Notes under the pieces: model-generated
Database searches by the model: none
What the model saw: only the letters and a program-made list of their open reading frames with translations
What the model was told of the DNA's origin: nothing
Source: Hyphomicrobiales bacterium
GTDB taxonomy: Bacteria; Pseudomonadota; Alphaproteobacteria; Rhizobiales; BM303
Length of the DNA: 33,146 nucleotides
Assembly (NCBI GenBank): GCA_002869085.1
Contig: PKTQ01000352.1
Location: 1-33,146 of the forward strand
Reading direction: 5' to 3'
Translations under genes and position numbers: made by a program
Shown: positions 16,647 to 25,840 of the stretch, piece after piece
Position numbering within the stretch: the first letter of the stretch is position 1
How the letters are laid out: every line of letters starts with the position of its first letter

Positions 16647-17344
16647 TTCTCGGCCTCCGGCTTGGGCGGATTGTCGCGCAGGATCGCCAGATGCGGCACG
16701 ATTTTCGGCAGCAGTCTCTGCCCGGCCTGATCGAGCGCCTTGCCAACCGCATTCGAGGAAATGGTGGCGCCGGATATGGCATCGATCTGCCACGGGTCGG
16801 TCTTGGTGCCGTGCTTGACGGTGACGATCGGGTTGGCGAGGGCGGTGCCGTCAGCGTTCAACTTGGCGTCCAGGGCCTCGAAATTGGCCAGGAAGTCCTG
16901 ATTGCTGAGGATCTTGTCGCCGAGCCCCGGGGTTTCGACCATTTTCAGCACCTTGATGCCGCGAATGCACTGGCAGGCCGGGTCATAGCCATAGAGCAGA
17001 TAGATCATGCCGGCATAGCCCTGGGCGCCGGCATTGATGGCCACGCCGAGCAATTTGCCGTCCTTGTCATAGCCCGCATAGACGCGCTCGCCGCTCATGC
17101 CCTTGGCATAGGGGGTCAGGCTGTCTTTGCCGACCACATAGGTGCTCTGGCTGACGGCGCCGGGCACCACCTGAAACACTGCCGCCTCGATGGCGGCAAG
17201 CTGATTGGCCTCGATGGCCGGCTTGGTGAGCTGATAGACCATCACCACCAGCAGGCCCGACAGCATGGCGATGCCGGTCAGCACCAGCAGCATGGGCAGG
17301 GTGGGGGCAGCCTGACGCGCTGCCTCGGGAGCGGGCGCACTCAT
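16643..17344 (-). CDS. rnfG: Rnf electron-transport complex subunit RnfG (covalent FMN)
   Basis: A 233-aa protein with one N-terminal transmembrane helix (about residues 17-38) and a periplasmic FMN-binding domain. The flavinylation site is SGATISS, with Thr194 expected to carry FMN through a phosphoester bond. ETPGLGDKI (137-145) is the second conserved motif. The covalent attachment requires ApbE, not found in this window. An extra Cys pair (DPACQCIRG, 124 and 126) is present. Start and stop overlap rnfD and rnfE (ATGA at both junctions). Confidence 0.95.
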   Translation of the reverse strand: MSAPAPEAARQAAPTLPMLLVLTGIAMLSGLLVVMVYQLTKPAIEANQLAAIEAAVFQVVPGAVSQSTYVVGKDSLTPYAKGMSGERVYAGYDKDGKLLGVAINAGAQGYAGMIYLLYGYDPACQCIRGIKVLKMVETPGLGDKILSNQDFLANFEALDAKLNADGTALANPIVTVKHGTKTDPWQIDAISGATISSNAVGKALDQAGQRLLPKIVPHLAILRDNPPKPEAEK

Positions 17345-18402
17345 TGGCTTTCTTCCTTCTTGCGCACGGTGCCGAACACCTTGGGCTGGGTATAGCGGTC
17401 GATCAGCGGCGTGGAGGCATTGCCAAGCAGGATCGCATACATCACCCCTTCGGTGAGGCCGCCAAACAGGCGGATGATCACGGTAAGAAACCCGATCAGG
17501 GCGCCATAGATGATGACGCCTCGTGTGGTGAGGGGCGAGCCGACCATGTCGGAGGCCATGAACCAGGCGCCGAGCATCAGGCCGCCCGAGGTGAGCACGA
17601 ACAGGGGGTCGGGATAGCGGACCGGGTCCAACAGATAGAAGGGCAGGTCGGTCAGCACGGCGCCGCCCATCACCGCCACCGGGATGCGCCAGTCGAGCAT
17701 GTGGCGAAACGCCAGATACAGCCCGCAAACCAGAATCAGCAGCGCCGGGGTCTCGCCGGCCGAGCCGGCGGTGCTGCCGATCAGCAGGTCGTTCAGGGGG
17801 GCCTGGACATGCTGGAATTTCTGCAGGGCAAGCGGGGTGGCGCCGCTGAACCCGTCGAGCGAGACGGCTTTGACCCAATCGGCGATGGCCGGCGGGCTCA
17901 GGAAGGGCGGGGTGAATGTGGTGGGGATGAAGCTCGTGAAGCGCCCCTCGAACAGGCCGGGGGCCCAGGTGGTGATGGAAACCGGGAAGGCGGCCTGCAC
18001 GAAGGCGCGGCCGATCAGCGCCGGGTTGAACACATTATAGCCGATGCCGCCGAACAGGGCCTTGCCCATGGCGATGCCGACAAAGCCGGCCACGGCGGCC
18101 ATCCACAGGGGAAAGCCGGGCGGCAGGGTGAGGGCCAGCAAAAGGGCGGTGATCGTCGAGCTCCAGTCCCCCAGCGGATTGGGACGGCCCGACAGATAGG
18201 CGAACAGGCGCTCGGTCCCCAGGCAGGTGGCCATCACCACGGCGGTGAGGGCGATCACGCTGAGCCCGAACAACCACACCGCATAGGCCAGGATCGGTAG
18301 CAGCGCCAGCACCACATTCAGCATGATGTCGGCAACGCTCTGATGCCGGGCGATGTGCGGCGAGGTGCGGACCTCGATCTGCGGTTTCTTGAATATGGGC
18401 AT
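17341..18402 (-). CDS. rnfD: Rnf electron-transport complex subunit RnfD (covalent FMN)
   Basis: A 353-aa membrane protein with about ten helices, homologous to NqrB. The start at 18402 shares its A with the rnfC stop (TGATG). SPHIARHQSVADIMLNVV (14-31) is the conserved N-terminal motif. The covalent-FMN threonine is Thr189 in GFSGATPLA (185-192). GGIGYNVFNPALIGRAF (118-134) and the late YGALIGFLTVIIRLFGGLTEGVMYAILLGNA region are conserved too. It is the central subunit in ion (Na+ or H+) translocation. Confidence 0.95.
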   Translation of the reverse strand: MPIFKKPQIEVRTSPHIARHQSVADIMLNVVLALLPILAYAVWLFGLSVIALTAVVMATCLGTERLFAYLSGRPNPLGDWSSTITALLLALTLPPGFPLWMAAVAGFVGIAMGKALFGGIGYNVFNPALIGRAFVQAAFPVSITTWAPGLFEGRFTSFIPTTFTPPFLSPPAIADWVKAVSLDGFSGATPLALQKFQHVQAPLNDLLIGSTAGSAGETPALLILVCGLYLAFRHMLDWRIPVAVMGGAVLTDLPFYLLDPVRYPDPLFVLTSGGLMLGAWFMASDMVGSPLTTRGVIIYGALIGFLTVIIRLFGGLTEGVMYAILLGNASTPLIDRYTQPKVFGTVRKKEESQ

Positions 18403-19751
18403 CAGGCCTTTGCCTTCTCGCGGTTCATGGCTTTGGCAATGCGGAAATATTGCACCAGCGGAATATTGGACGGGCAGACATAGGAGCAGCAGCCGCATTC
18501 GAAACAGTCGGTGAGATGGAACCGGCTCTCCATCTGCTCATATTCGCGCTTGGCAGCGAGCTGGCCCATTTCGGACGGGTTGAGATACATGGGGCAGGCC
18601 TGGACGCAGCGGGCGCATTTGATGCAGGGGTAGATATTCTCGGCTTCTTGTTCGATGGCCTTTTCATTCAGCACCAATATGCCGGACATGCCCTTGGTCA
18701 CCGGCGTGTCGAGGGATGAGGCGGACATGCCCATCATCGGCCCGCCGAGGATGATTTCGGCGGCCTCGCCTTCAAAGCCCACTTCCTCGAGCAGGAAGCG
18801 GATCGGCGTGCCGATCGGCACCCGGTAATTGCCGGGGCGCTTGATGCCGGCGCCGGTGACGGTGATCACCCGCTCGATCAGCCCCTCGCCGCGCGGCAGC
18901 AGATAGCCTAGCTGGGCCAGGGTGCCGACATTGCTGACCACCACGCCGACACTGGCGGGCAGGGCGCGCGGCGGCACTTCGAGCCCGAGCAGGGAGCGGA
19001 TCAGCATTTTCTCGGCCCCTTGCGGATATTTGGCCGGCACCGCCTGCACGGTGATGGGGTCATCCGGTTCGATGGCGGCGGCAACGGCATGCACCGCGTC
19101 CATCTTGTTGTCCTCGATGCCGATGATCGCCTGCTTGGCCTCGGTGGCCTCAAGCGCATAGCGCACGCCGCGGATCAGATCCTCGGTCTGCTCCAGCATC
19201 ACCCGGTGATCGGTGGTCAGGAATGGCTCGCATTCGGCGCCATTGACCACCAGGGTATGGATTTCATATTCCTGCCCCGGCGGCAGGGTCATCTTGACAT
19301 GGGTGGGGAAGGCGGCGCCGCCCAATCCGACCATGCCGGTTTCCTGGATGGCGCGCAGCAGATCGGTGCGCGGCAGGATATGCAGCGGCCGCTTGACCGA
19401 ATAGAGCACCTCCTGGGTCGAGCCGTGATAGACGTCGATCAGGATGGCCCGCGTCTTGGGGCCGCGGGCGGTGGGCATCAGCTCGATACCGCGCACGATG
19501 CCGGTGGCCGGCGAGTGCAGCGGCACCGAGACGAAATCGTCCGCTACCGCCACCGGTTCGCCGCGCACCACCTCCTGGCCCTTCTTGACGATGGGCAGGG
19601 AGGGCTTGCCGATATTCTGATCCAGGTGCAGCACCAGCCGGTCCGGGAACGGAAACCTTTGAATCGGTCTGCTCGCCGTATCGCCCTTATGCGGGTCCGG
19701 ATGGATGCCGTGCCGGAACGAGGCGCGGAGGAATGGTTTTAAAAATCCCAT
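18402..19751 (-). CDS. rnfC: Rnf electron-transport complex subunit RnfC (NADH-linked, 2x[4Fe-4S])
   Basis: A 449-aa soluble subunit with an N-terminal RnfC barrel, the glycine-rich nucleotide/flavin region GLGGAAFPTHVK (142-153) and NGAECEPFL (170-178), an SLBB-like domain (about 297-350) and two ferredoxin motifs: Cys376/379/382/386 (CIKCARCVQACP) and Cys416/419/422/426 (CFECGCCSYVCP). It is the compact form without the long Ala/Lys-rich repeat tail of enterobacterial RsxC. It exchanges electrons with NAD(H). It begins 28 bases after the oxidoreductase stop; the ribosome-binding site is weak, and coupling with the upstream gene is possible. Confidence 0.95.
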   Translation of the reverse strand: MGFLKPFLRASFRHGIHPDPHKGDTASRPIQRFPFPDRLVLHLDQNIGKPSLPIVKKGQEVVRGEPVAVADDFVSVPLHSPATGIVRGIELMPTARGPKTRAILIDVYHGSTQEVLYSVKRPLHILPRTDLLRAIQETGMVGLGGAAFPTHVKMTLPPGQEYEIHTLVVNGAECEPFLTTDHRVMLEQTEDLIRGVRYALEATEAKQAIIGIEDNKMDAVHAVAAAIEPDDPITVQAVPAKYPQGAEKMLIRSLLGLEVPPRALPASVGVVVSNVGTLAQLGYLLPRGEGLIERVITVTGAGIKRPGNYRVPIGTPIRFLLEEVGFEGEAAEIILGGPMMGMSASSLDTPVTKGMSGILVLNEKAIEQEAENIYPCIKCARCVQACPMYLNPSEMGQLAAKREYEQMESRFHLTDCFECGCCSYVCPSNIPLVQYFRIAKAMNREKAKA

Positions 19752-19779
19752 GAACGTGATCGCTTTCGCTTCATGTCGC

Positions 19780-22700
19780 TTACTGGAATTTTTCCGCGCG
19801 CTTGATCAGTTTCTCAACGTCTTTCTCACCCATATTGAAGGGCGTTCCGGGATGAATGCATCCTGCGGTGCATTTCTCAGCGGCCCGGACGATGTCCTTA
19901 TAGGGTCCGCCGGTCGGGTTGGCCACTTCCGCCAGTTTATCGGCGTTATAAACGAAGATGTTGGGATTGATCTGGGTGCACTCATCGCAGGTGGTGCATT
20001 CAGGCGTGTCAATCCACACCGGCTCGTAATCGGCCGGAGCGCCGGCCACCGCGGCGCCATTGCCGCCATTCGCCGCCGGCGCGCCGCCGGCCAGCGAGGC
20101 GCCGAGGTCGATCGCCTGGCCCGAGCCGGACAGGCCCAGCAGGGTCGCCGCCAGGGTGCCGGCCATCTCCGACTTGGTCTTCGAGATCACCGCATCGACA
20201 TCCACCTTGTTCATCTCGCCGGCAATGCCCTTGAGCTGACGCCAGAACTCACGCCGCTCCAGAGCCGACAGCACGATTTCGTGCGAGCAGATGACCCGGG
20301 TGAGCTGGTTGTTGTTGTCGGTGGCCCAGATATAGGGATAGAGACCCTCGGTGTCCTCTTCGTCCATATCCAGGAATTCGTGCAGCGGCACCATGGTGTC
20401 GTTCCACGCCGCCCTTGGCGCCTTGCGGAAATGTTTGCGGAACCGGCCTTCGGTGGCGGCGAAGTCGGCAAAGGTGAGCGGCACCTCCATCTGATCCGGT
20501 TTACCCTTCTCGTCGAGGAAGTCGATCTTGTAGCTCGGCCAGTCCTGATCGATCTGCGGATTGCCTTCAAGATCAATGCATTCTTCAAGGGTGGTGCCCG
20601 CATCGGGGTCGAACCTGACCAGCGGATAGGCGCGGGATTCCACCGCCAGCCGCGAATGCTTGTCGGCCATGTCGTCGCCGATGCCATGCTCGGGCGGGCA
20701 CACCGAATAGATGTTGAACAGGGCCGGGTTGCGGCTGTTGAGGCCGTCGATATAACCCTCGATCAGATGGGTCGGGTTATGGATCGAGCCCTGCAGGATA
20801 TAGGAGGTGCGGTGGGAAATGCCGATCAGCGCCATTTCCTTGCGCTTCTCGCGCTTGCCGTGCCAGGCCTTGCCATAGGGGCTCATATCCGCGATCTGGG
20901 AGATGAAGCCCGAGGTGCAGGCCTGACCGCCAGTGTTGGAATAGACCTGGGTGTCCACCACCAGCACCTTGATCGGCATGCCCGAAGCGAGCGCGCGTGA
21001 CAGGTTCTGGAAGCCGATGTCATACATGGCGCCGTCGCCGCCGATCGACACGACGGGCGGGCACAGAAGCCATTCTTCCTCGGAGAACTGGTTCCAGTTG
21101 AACCGGTTGAAGAAGTCGGCATGCTCAGCCGGATTATATTTGCCGGCCAGCTCCAGCTCGGCCATGCGGATGGCCCGGAAACCGTCGGACATCTTGGCCA
21201 TGTGGCCCTCGAAGATGCCCATGGCCACCGACGGGCTGTCCTGGAACAGATGCGAGGTCCAGGGGAAGGGGTAGGGGTTGTAGGGATAGGTCGAGCCCCA
21301 CACCGAGGTGCAACCGGTGGCGTTGACGACGCCCATTTCGGTGCGGCCACGGCCGGTCGGCCCTTCCAGGTAACGCCATTTGAGATCGCGCAGCTTGTTG
21401 AGCAGATCGGTCGACCATTTCAGCCAATCGCGGTCGAGCACGGTTTCGGTGCTCTTCACATCGAGCTTGCCGGACAGTTCGGCAAGGGTGAGGTCGTGAT
21501 CCTCGCTGTCGGCCACGGCGGCGTCGATGCTGGTGATGTCGTTCAGATTGACCCCATCGGCCAGCTTCAACTTGATATGGGTCTCCAGCCGGTTGATCAG
21601 GCCGTCGAGATATTCCAGATGCTTCTTCACCCGGGGCTGGACCAGCGCGGTCACGGTCGAGGTGAACAGGTGGATGACCGCCTTTTCGCCGCAGCCGAGG
21701 CAGGCGCCGTCGCCGCAGACCATGGAATTGTAATTGTGCTTGTCGAGCAGCAGGGTTTCCAGCGCGCCGATCTTCTCGTCGAGATCATCGATGCGGCTGA
21801 ATTGCTCGGCGGTGCTGGGCAGTTTCTGCCAGAAATCCCAGTCGGCCCGGAGCCGCGTGGTCTGCTCTTCGGTCTGGCGCACCGGCTCGAGGGCCAGGTC
21901 GTCGCAGACTTCGACGCACATCATGCAGCCCTTGCAGGTATAGGGGTTGACGGTGATCGAGAACAGCCCGCCCGAGCCTTTGGCCTTTTTCTCGCGGGTG
22001 CTCCAATAGGGCTTGGTGATCGCCAGTTCGAAACTGCCGAGCGCGGTCTTCAGCCGGGTCAGCTCGTCCTCGAATTTGGCGCGCTCCTCGCCTTCGAGTT
22101 CGCTGGCGTCGATATGATCGTCAATGGCGGTCAGAAGCTGGTCGCGCACATTGATCGCCTCGCCGGCATCGGCCAGCTCGGCGCGAAGGGCCTTTTCGAT
22201 GGCCCGGGTCTCGCGGCGCAGATATTCGGTGGCGCCGGCCATGTTCTCGACCTCGGTGATGGCGGAGGCGAACACTTCGGAGATGGTGTTGACCAGGCCG
22301 GGAATGGCCGCGTCGGGGCAGACGGTGTAGCAGTCGCCGCAGGCTGTGCAGTTTTCCGGCACCCATTTCGGCACTTCGAAGCGGATATTGGTCATGTCGC
22401 GGAACACGCCGGTGGAGGCGGGGATCAGGGACAGGGCCTGATAGGGATCGGCGAGATTTTCCTCGCCCTTGCCGGTGGCGTAGAAATGGCCGGTCTGTTC
22501 CCAGAAGCGGTGCACGTCCGAGACGGCGCCCTTGCCCGAGGGCAGGTTCTTCAGCATCACCGGCAGGCTGGTGTCCTTGCGGATGATCTCTTCTTCCGCC
22601 TCGTCCATCGGCATGTTGGTGAGCTCGTGGATCTCGTCGAAGCCACGGCGCACCACGCGCACATTGTCCTCGACCACATTCTTGCCCTTGGAGCCGAATT

Positions 22701-24735
22701 TCTCGTTGAGCTGGTCGGTGATGGCGGCGAACAGTTTCTTCTCGTCGAGGCCGGCGCGCTCCATCAGGGGCGAGGCGGCGAAGAAGGCGCCCTGGAAGGC
22801 GTTGCCCTGCATGCGCAATTGCAGCTCGGCATTGCTGGCCTCGTCCTGGGCGATCTTGAACCCGTCGACGAAGAACACGCGAATCTTGTTGTTGATGATC
22901 ATCTGCCGGGCATATTTGGGGAAGCTGTTCCACAGCTCATTCGGGTCCTCCAGGCCGGACTGGATGATGAACACGCCGTTTTCCTTCAGCCCCATCAGCG
23001 GGTTGGAATGGCTGAACACATTGGGATCTGGCGAGAGCACCACATCCACATGGTGGTATTCGCAGTTGAGCGGAATGGGCTCGGGCGCGGCGGACAGGTA
23101 ATAGGTGGTGGGCTGGCCCTTTTTCTCGGAGCCGTATTTGGGGTTGGCCTTGATCTCATAACCCAGCAGTTCATACAGGGTCATGGCAAGGTTCTTGCCG
23201 GTGGTGATGGCGCCCCAGCCGCCGACCGAATGCATGCGCACGGTGATGGCGCCTTCGGGCAGCAGGTCCGGGTTTTCCGAGCCACGGACCGACATGTCGC
23301 CGATATCGGGATAGGCCTCGAGCAGTTTCTGCAGGTGGACTTCCTGTTTCGGGGTGAAGGCGTTCTCGCGGGTAAAATCAATCGACAGATAGAAGAAGCC
23401 GAGCTTCCTGCCCTCGGGCAGCATGTTCTCGACCGCGCCGATCAGCGCTTCGGGCTGCAGATCGCGGCTGCCGAGGCCATAGGCGCCGGAATAGAGCGTG
23501 GGCACATCGTCGAAACTGCGATAGGCGTCATAGTCCGGATAGGGCAGCTTCTGCTGCAGGCTGCGGCCTTTGACATTGGCGGCGCGGCCGTTTTCGATCG
23601 CTTTGCCGATGGCGGCGCGAATCTCGCGGACTAGGGGCAGGTCTTCGGCCAGGGGCTGGTCGGTGCGCTCAAGCACAGCCACGCCCTTCTTGCCCTTCAG
23701 GGCGTGGGTGATCAGGGCGCCGGGGAAGGGGCGGAACATGGTGACGTCGAGAACGCCCACTTTCAGCTTGCGGGTCTTGCGCAGATATTCGGCGATGGCC
23801 ACGGCCTGGGGGATCATCGAGCCCATGCCGCAGATCACGTAATCGGCCCGGTCGATATTGGTGGTGGCGATGCGGTTATAGCGCCGGCCGGTCAGATTGT
23901 AATATTCGTCCATCACCCCGTCGACGATGTCTTCGATGTGGTCGTAGAAATAGGGGCGCTGGGCGGCCACGGTCTGCATGAAGGAGTCCTGGTTCTGCAC
24001 CACGCCCGAGGTAACGGGGTTGTCCACGTCCCACAGGCTCGGCACCCGGCGGCGCTTTTCGCCATAGATCATTTTCTGGGCCGGGGTGGGCGAGTCGATC
24101 ATGTCGTCGGGCAGGCCGAGAAATTCGGCGATCAGCTCGCGTTCGGGCACCATCACCGGCTCGATCAGATGGGTGGTGAGAAAGCCGTCCTGGGCCACGA
24201 TGGCCGGGGTCAGCGAAAGCTCGGCGGTTTTGCGGGCAATCAGGTTCAGGTCGGCAGCGCCCTGGGCATTGTTGGCGAAGACCTGGAAGAAGCCGGTATC
24301 GTCGACGCAGTGATAATCGTCATGGCCGGCATGCACATTGAGGCTGGCCTTGGTGATGGCGCGGCAGCCCATATTCAGCACATAGGGCAGGCGCTTGCCG
24401 GCGGCGGCATAGAGCGATTCGTGCATGAAGGCGATGCCCTGGGCCGACGAGAAATTGGTGGAGCGCAGACCCGACATGGACATGCCGGCGGTGACCGCGG
24501 CGGCGGCATGTTCGGATTCCGGCTCGATGAACACCAGCGGCTTGTTGGACACATTCATATGGCCCTTGGCGGTTTCCTCAGCCCAATATTCGCCCATCTG
24601 GGTGGACGGAGTGATCGGATAAGCCCCGGCGGCATCCGATGCCTCACGTTCGCACATGATGACGGCGCTGTTGCCGTCGAGCGCCATGCGCGTACCCGGA
24701 TATTTCAGGTTCTTTTTTTCTGATTTGCCAAACAT
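19780..24735 (-). CDS. nifJ: Pyruvate:ferredoxin (flavodoxin) oxidoreductase, extended form with C-terminal ferredoxin-like module
   Basis: A 1651-aa single-chain 2-oxoacid oxidoreductase; classical single-chain enzymes are about 1170-1230 aa. Domain I (about 10-260) contains YPITPSTQMGE (39-49). Domain II follows, then the gamma-like domain (GGWGAITTGKNLA, 505-517). The 2[4Fe-4S] domain has Cys796/799/802/806 and Cys934/937/940/944; the last motif ends CD rather than CP. The two are separated by about 127 residues of charged helix. The thiamine-pyrophosphate domain has proximal-cluster Cys1007/1012/1015, GDGA (1233-1236) and NTGGQ (1267-1271), with Cys1272 next. A Gly/Ala linker (about 1545-1570) leads to a ferredoxin-like module with Cys1580/1583/1586 and Cys1622/1626. 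It probably converts pyruvate + CoA to acetyl-CoA + CO2 + reduced clusters; another 2-oxoacid is possible. It lies between rnfB and rnfC, 30 and 28 bases from each. Confidence 0.93.
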   Translation of the reverse strand: MFGKSEKKNLKYPGTRMALDGNSAVIMCEREASDAAGAYPITPSTQMGEYWAEETAKGHMNVSNKPLVFIEPESEHAAAAVTAGMSMSGLRSTNFSSAQGIAFMHESLYAAAGKRLPYVLNMGCRAITKASLNVHAGHDDYHCVDDTGFFQVFANNAQGAADLNLIARKTAELSLTPAIVAQDGFLTTHLIEPVMVPERELIAEFLGLPDDMIDSPTPAQKMIYGEKRRRVPSLWDVDNPVTSGVVQNQDSFMQTVAAQRPYFYDHIEDIVDGVMDEYYNLTGRRYNRIATTNIDRADYVICGMGSMIPQAVAIAEYLRKTRKLKVGVLDVTMFRPFPGALITHALKGKKGVAVLERTDQPLAEDLPLVREIRAAIGKAIENGRAANVKGRSLQQKLPYPDYDAYRSFDDVPTLYSGAYGLGSRDLQPEALIGAVENMLPEGRKLGFFYLSIDFTRENAFTPKQEVHLQKLLEAYPDIGDMSVRGSENPDLLPEGAITVRMHSVGGWGAITTGKNLAMTLYELLGYEIKANPKYGSEKKGQPTTYYLSAAPEPIPLNCEYHHVDVVLSPDPNVFSHSNPLMGLKENGVFIIQSGLEDPNELWNSFPKYARQMIINNKIRVFFVDGFKIAQDEASNAELQLRMQGNAFQGAFFAASPLMERAGLDEKKLFAAITDQLNEKFGSKGKNVVEDNVRVVRRGFDEIHELTNMPMDEAEEEIIRKDTSLPVMLKNLPSGKGAVSDVHRFWEQTGHFYATGKGEENLADPYQALSLIPASTGVFRDMTNIRFEVPKWVPENCTACGDCYTVCPDAAIPGLVNTISEVFASAITEVENMAGATEYLRRETRAIEKALRAELADAGEAINVRDQLLTAIDDHIDASELEGEERAKFEDELTRLKTALGSFELAITKPYWSTREKKAKGSGGLFSITVNPYTCKGCMMCVEVCDDLALEPVRQTEEQTTRLRADWDFWQKLPSTAEQFSRIDDLDEKIGALETLLLDKHNYNSMVCGDGACLGCGEKAVIHLFTSTVTALVQPRVKKHLEYLDGLINRLETHIKLKLADGVNLNDITSIDAAVADSEDHDLTLAELSGKLDVKSTETVLDRDWLKWSTDLLNKLRDLKWRYLEGPTGRGRTEMGVVNATGCTSVWGSTYPYNPYPFPWTSHLFQDSPSVAMGIFEGHMAKMSDGFRAIRMAELELAGKYNPAEHADFFNRFNWNQFSEEEWLLCPPVVSIGGDGAMYDIGFQNLSRALASGMPIKVLVVDTQVYSNTGGQACTSGFISQIADMSPYGKAWHGKREKRKEMALIGISHRTSYILQGSIHNPTHLIEGYIDGLNSRNPALFNIYSVCPPEHGIGDDMADKHSRLAVESRAYPLVRFDPDAGTTLEECIDLEGNPQIDQDWPSYKIDFLDEKGKPDQMEVPLTFADFAATEGRFRKHFRKAPRAAWNDTMVPLHEFLDMDEEDTEGLYPYIWATDNNNQLTRVICSHEIVLSALERREFWRQLKGIAGEMNKVDVDAVISKTKSEMAGTLAATLLGLSGSGQAIDLGASLAGGAPAANGGNGAAVAGAPADYEPVWIDTPECTTCDECTQINPNIFVYNADKLAEVANPTGGPYKDIVRAAEKCTAGCIHPGTPFNMGEKDVEKLIKRAEKFQ

Positions 24736-24765
24736 GGGTCTGTTTCCGTTGGTTTGAGGTCAGGT

Positions 24766-25647
24766 CTAACTTAGAGGCAAGGACTTCTTGCGGATAATGC
24801 GTTTGGATTCACGCCCCTTGCGGATGCCGGCTTTGCCGTCGAGCCAGACAATGGCGCCGGTGGGGCAGCGCTCGGTGGCGACCGGCGAAGCCAGGGCGTT
24901 TTGAGAGTAATCGATGACCGCCAGATGATTCTCTATCTTAATCAAGCCATCGGGCGAGTCCACCGCGCATCGCTCACAGGCGGTGCAAGCCACCTCGCAG
25001 GCGGATTCGGCCAGTTCGTCATTCTGCAGATTGGCGCAGGCCACCCATAATTTGTGGCTGACCGGATGCAGGGAAAACAGGTTTTTGGGGCAAACCTCGA
25101 CACAGTCGCCGCAGGCGGTGCACAGATCCTCGCTGACCACCGGCAGGCCGTTCCGATCCATGGTGATGGCGTCGAAATCGCAGACATCCTCGCAATCGGC
25201 CAGGCCCAGACAGCCCCAGACGCAGGATTTGGGGCCGCCGGCGACAATCGAGGCGGCCTGGCAGGTGTCCAGCCCCTCATAATGGGAGCGGTTGGAGGCG
25301 ACATGGTTGCCGCCGGCGCAGGCGAGCCGCGCCACCACTTTTTCCACATCGCCCGCATCGACCCCCAGCAGCCCGGCGATTTCCTCACGCGCTTCGCTGG
25401 AGGAGACGGTGCAATTGGCCGGCACCACATCACCCTTGATCAGGGCCTCGGCAAAAGGATGGCAGCCGGCGGTGCCACAGGCGCCGCAATTGGTGGCGGG
25501 GAGCAATTCCTCGACCTCGCCGATGCGCGGATCCTCATAGACCCATAAAAAACGGTTGGCGATGGCCAGGGCCCCGGCCAGCACGAGCCCCAGGGCCGAC
25601 ATGAACATGACGGCGTAGAGAATCAATGACGAATCTGCCTGTTCCAT
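24766..25647 (-). CDS. rnfB: Rnf electron-transport complex subunit RnfB (multi-cluster ferredoxin subunit)
   Basis: A 293-aa subunit from the ATG at 25647; a GTG start 18 bases upstream is possible. Residues 8-32 form the membrane anchor. The 4Fe-4S domain NCGACGTAGC (Cys54/57/62, with Cys79) follows. A Cys-rich segment SCVWGCLGLADCEDVC (141-156), the ferredoxin motif CTACGDCVEVCP (176-187) and a final CTACERC (221-227) with Cys261-Pro give room for about four clusters. RnfB accepts electrons from reduced ferredoxin and hands them to the membrane part. Here it is the first gene of the operon, directly upstream of the oxidoreductase that would reduce it. The C-terminus is strongly basic. Confidence 0.94.
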   Translation of the reverse strand: MEQADSSLILYAVMFMSALGLVLAGALAIANRFLWVYEDPRIGEVEELLPATNCGACGTAGCHPFAEALIKGDVVPANCTVSSSEAREEIAGLLGVDAGDVEKVVARLACAGGNHVASNRSHYEGLDTCQAASIVAGGPKSCVWGCLGLADCEDVCDFDAITMDRNGLPVVSEDLCTACGDCVEVCPKNLFSLHPVSHKLWVACANLQNDELAESACEVACTACERCAVDSPDGLIKIENHLAVIDYSQNALASPVATERCPTGAIVWLDGKAGIRKGRESKRIIRKKSLPLS

Positions 25648-25710
25648 AACCGAACCTGCGGTCACCTCGTGTGTTAGTCAGAAAGAGGAAATCATTAGAA
25701 CAATCCACCA

Positions 25711-25780
25711 GGTACGATCATATGCAATCGTTCCTATGTGTCGGTAATCTAGGCCAGGAGTATACAGAGAGGTATCGTAC
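25711..25780. promoter_or_regulatory. Nested inverted repeats upstream of the rnfB-oxidoreductase operon
   Basis: ACGAT (25714-25718) and ATCGT (25727-25731) form a dyad with 8-base spacer. GTACGAT (25712-25718) also pairs with ATCGTAC (25774-25780). They lie 65-135 bases upstream of rnfB in the only sizeable gap before the operon (25648-25840). They are candidate operators; no FNR-type TTGAT-N4-ATCAA site was found. Confidence 0.35.
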
Positions 25781-25840
25781 TTTTGAATGAGTTGAAGAGT
25801 CGCATTCTAAAACCATTCCACAGATTTTTGTTGCCATGGG

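Noticed and set aside
21121-23634. 837-residue open frame opposite the oxidoreductase gene
   Set aside because: Antisense shadow of a GC-rich gene: the peptide is Gly/His/Gln/Ala-rich low complexity without domains, whereas the other strand has clear Fe-S and thiamine motifs.
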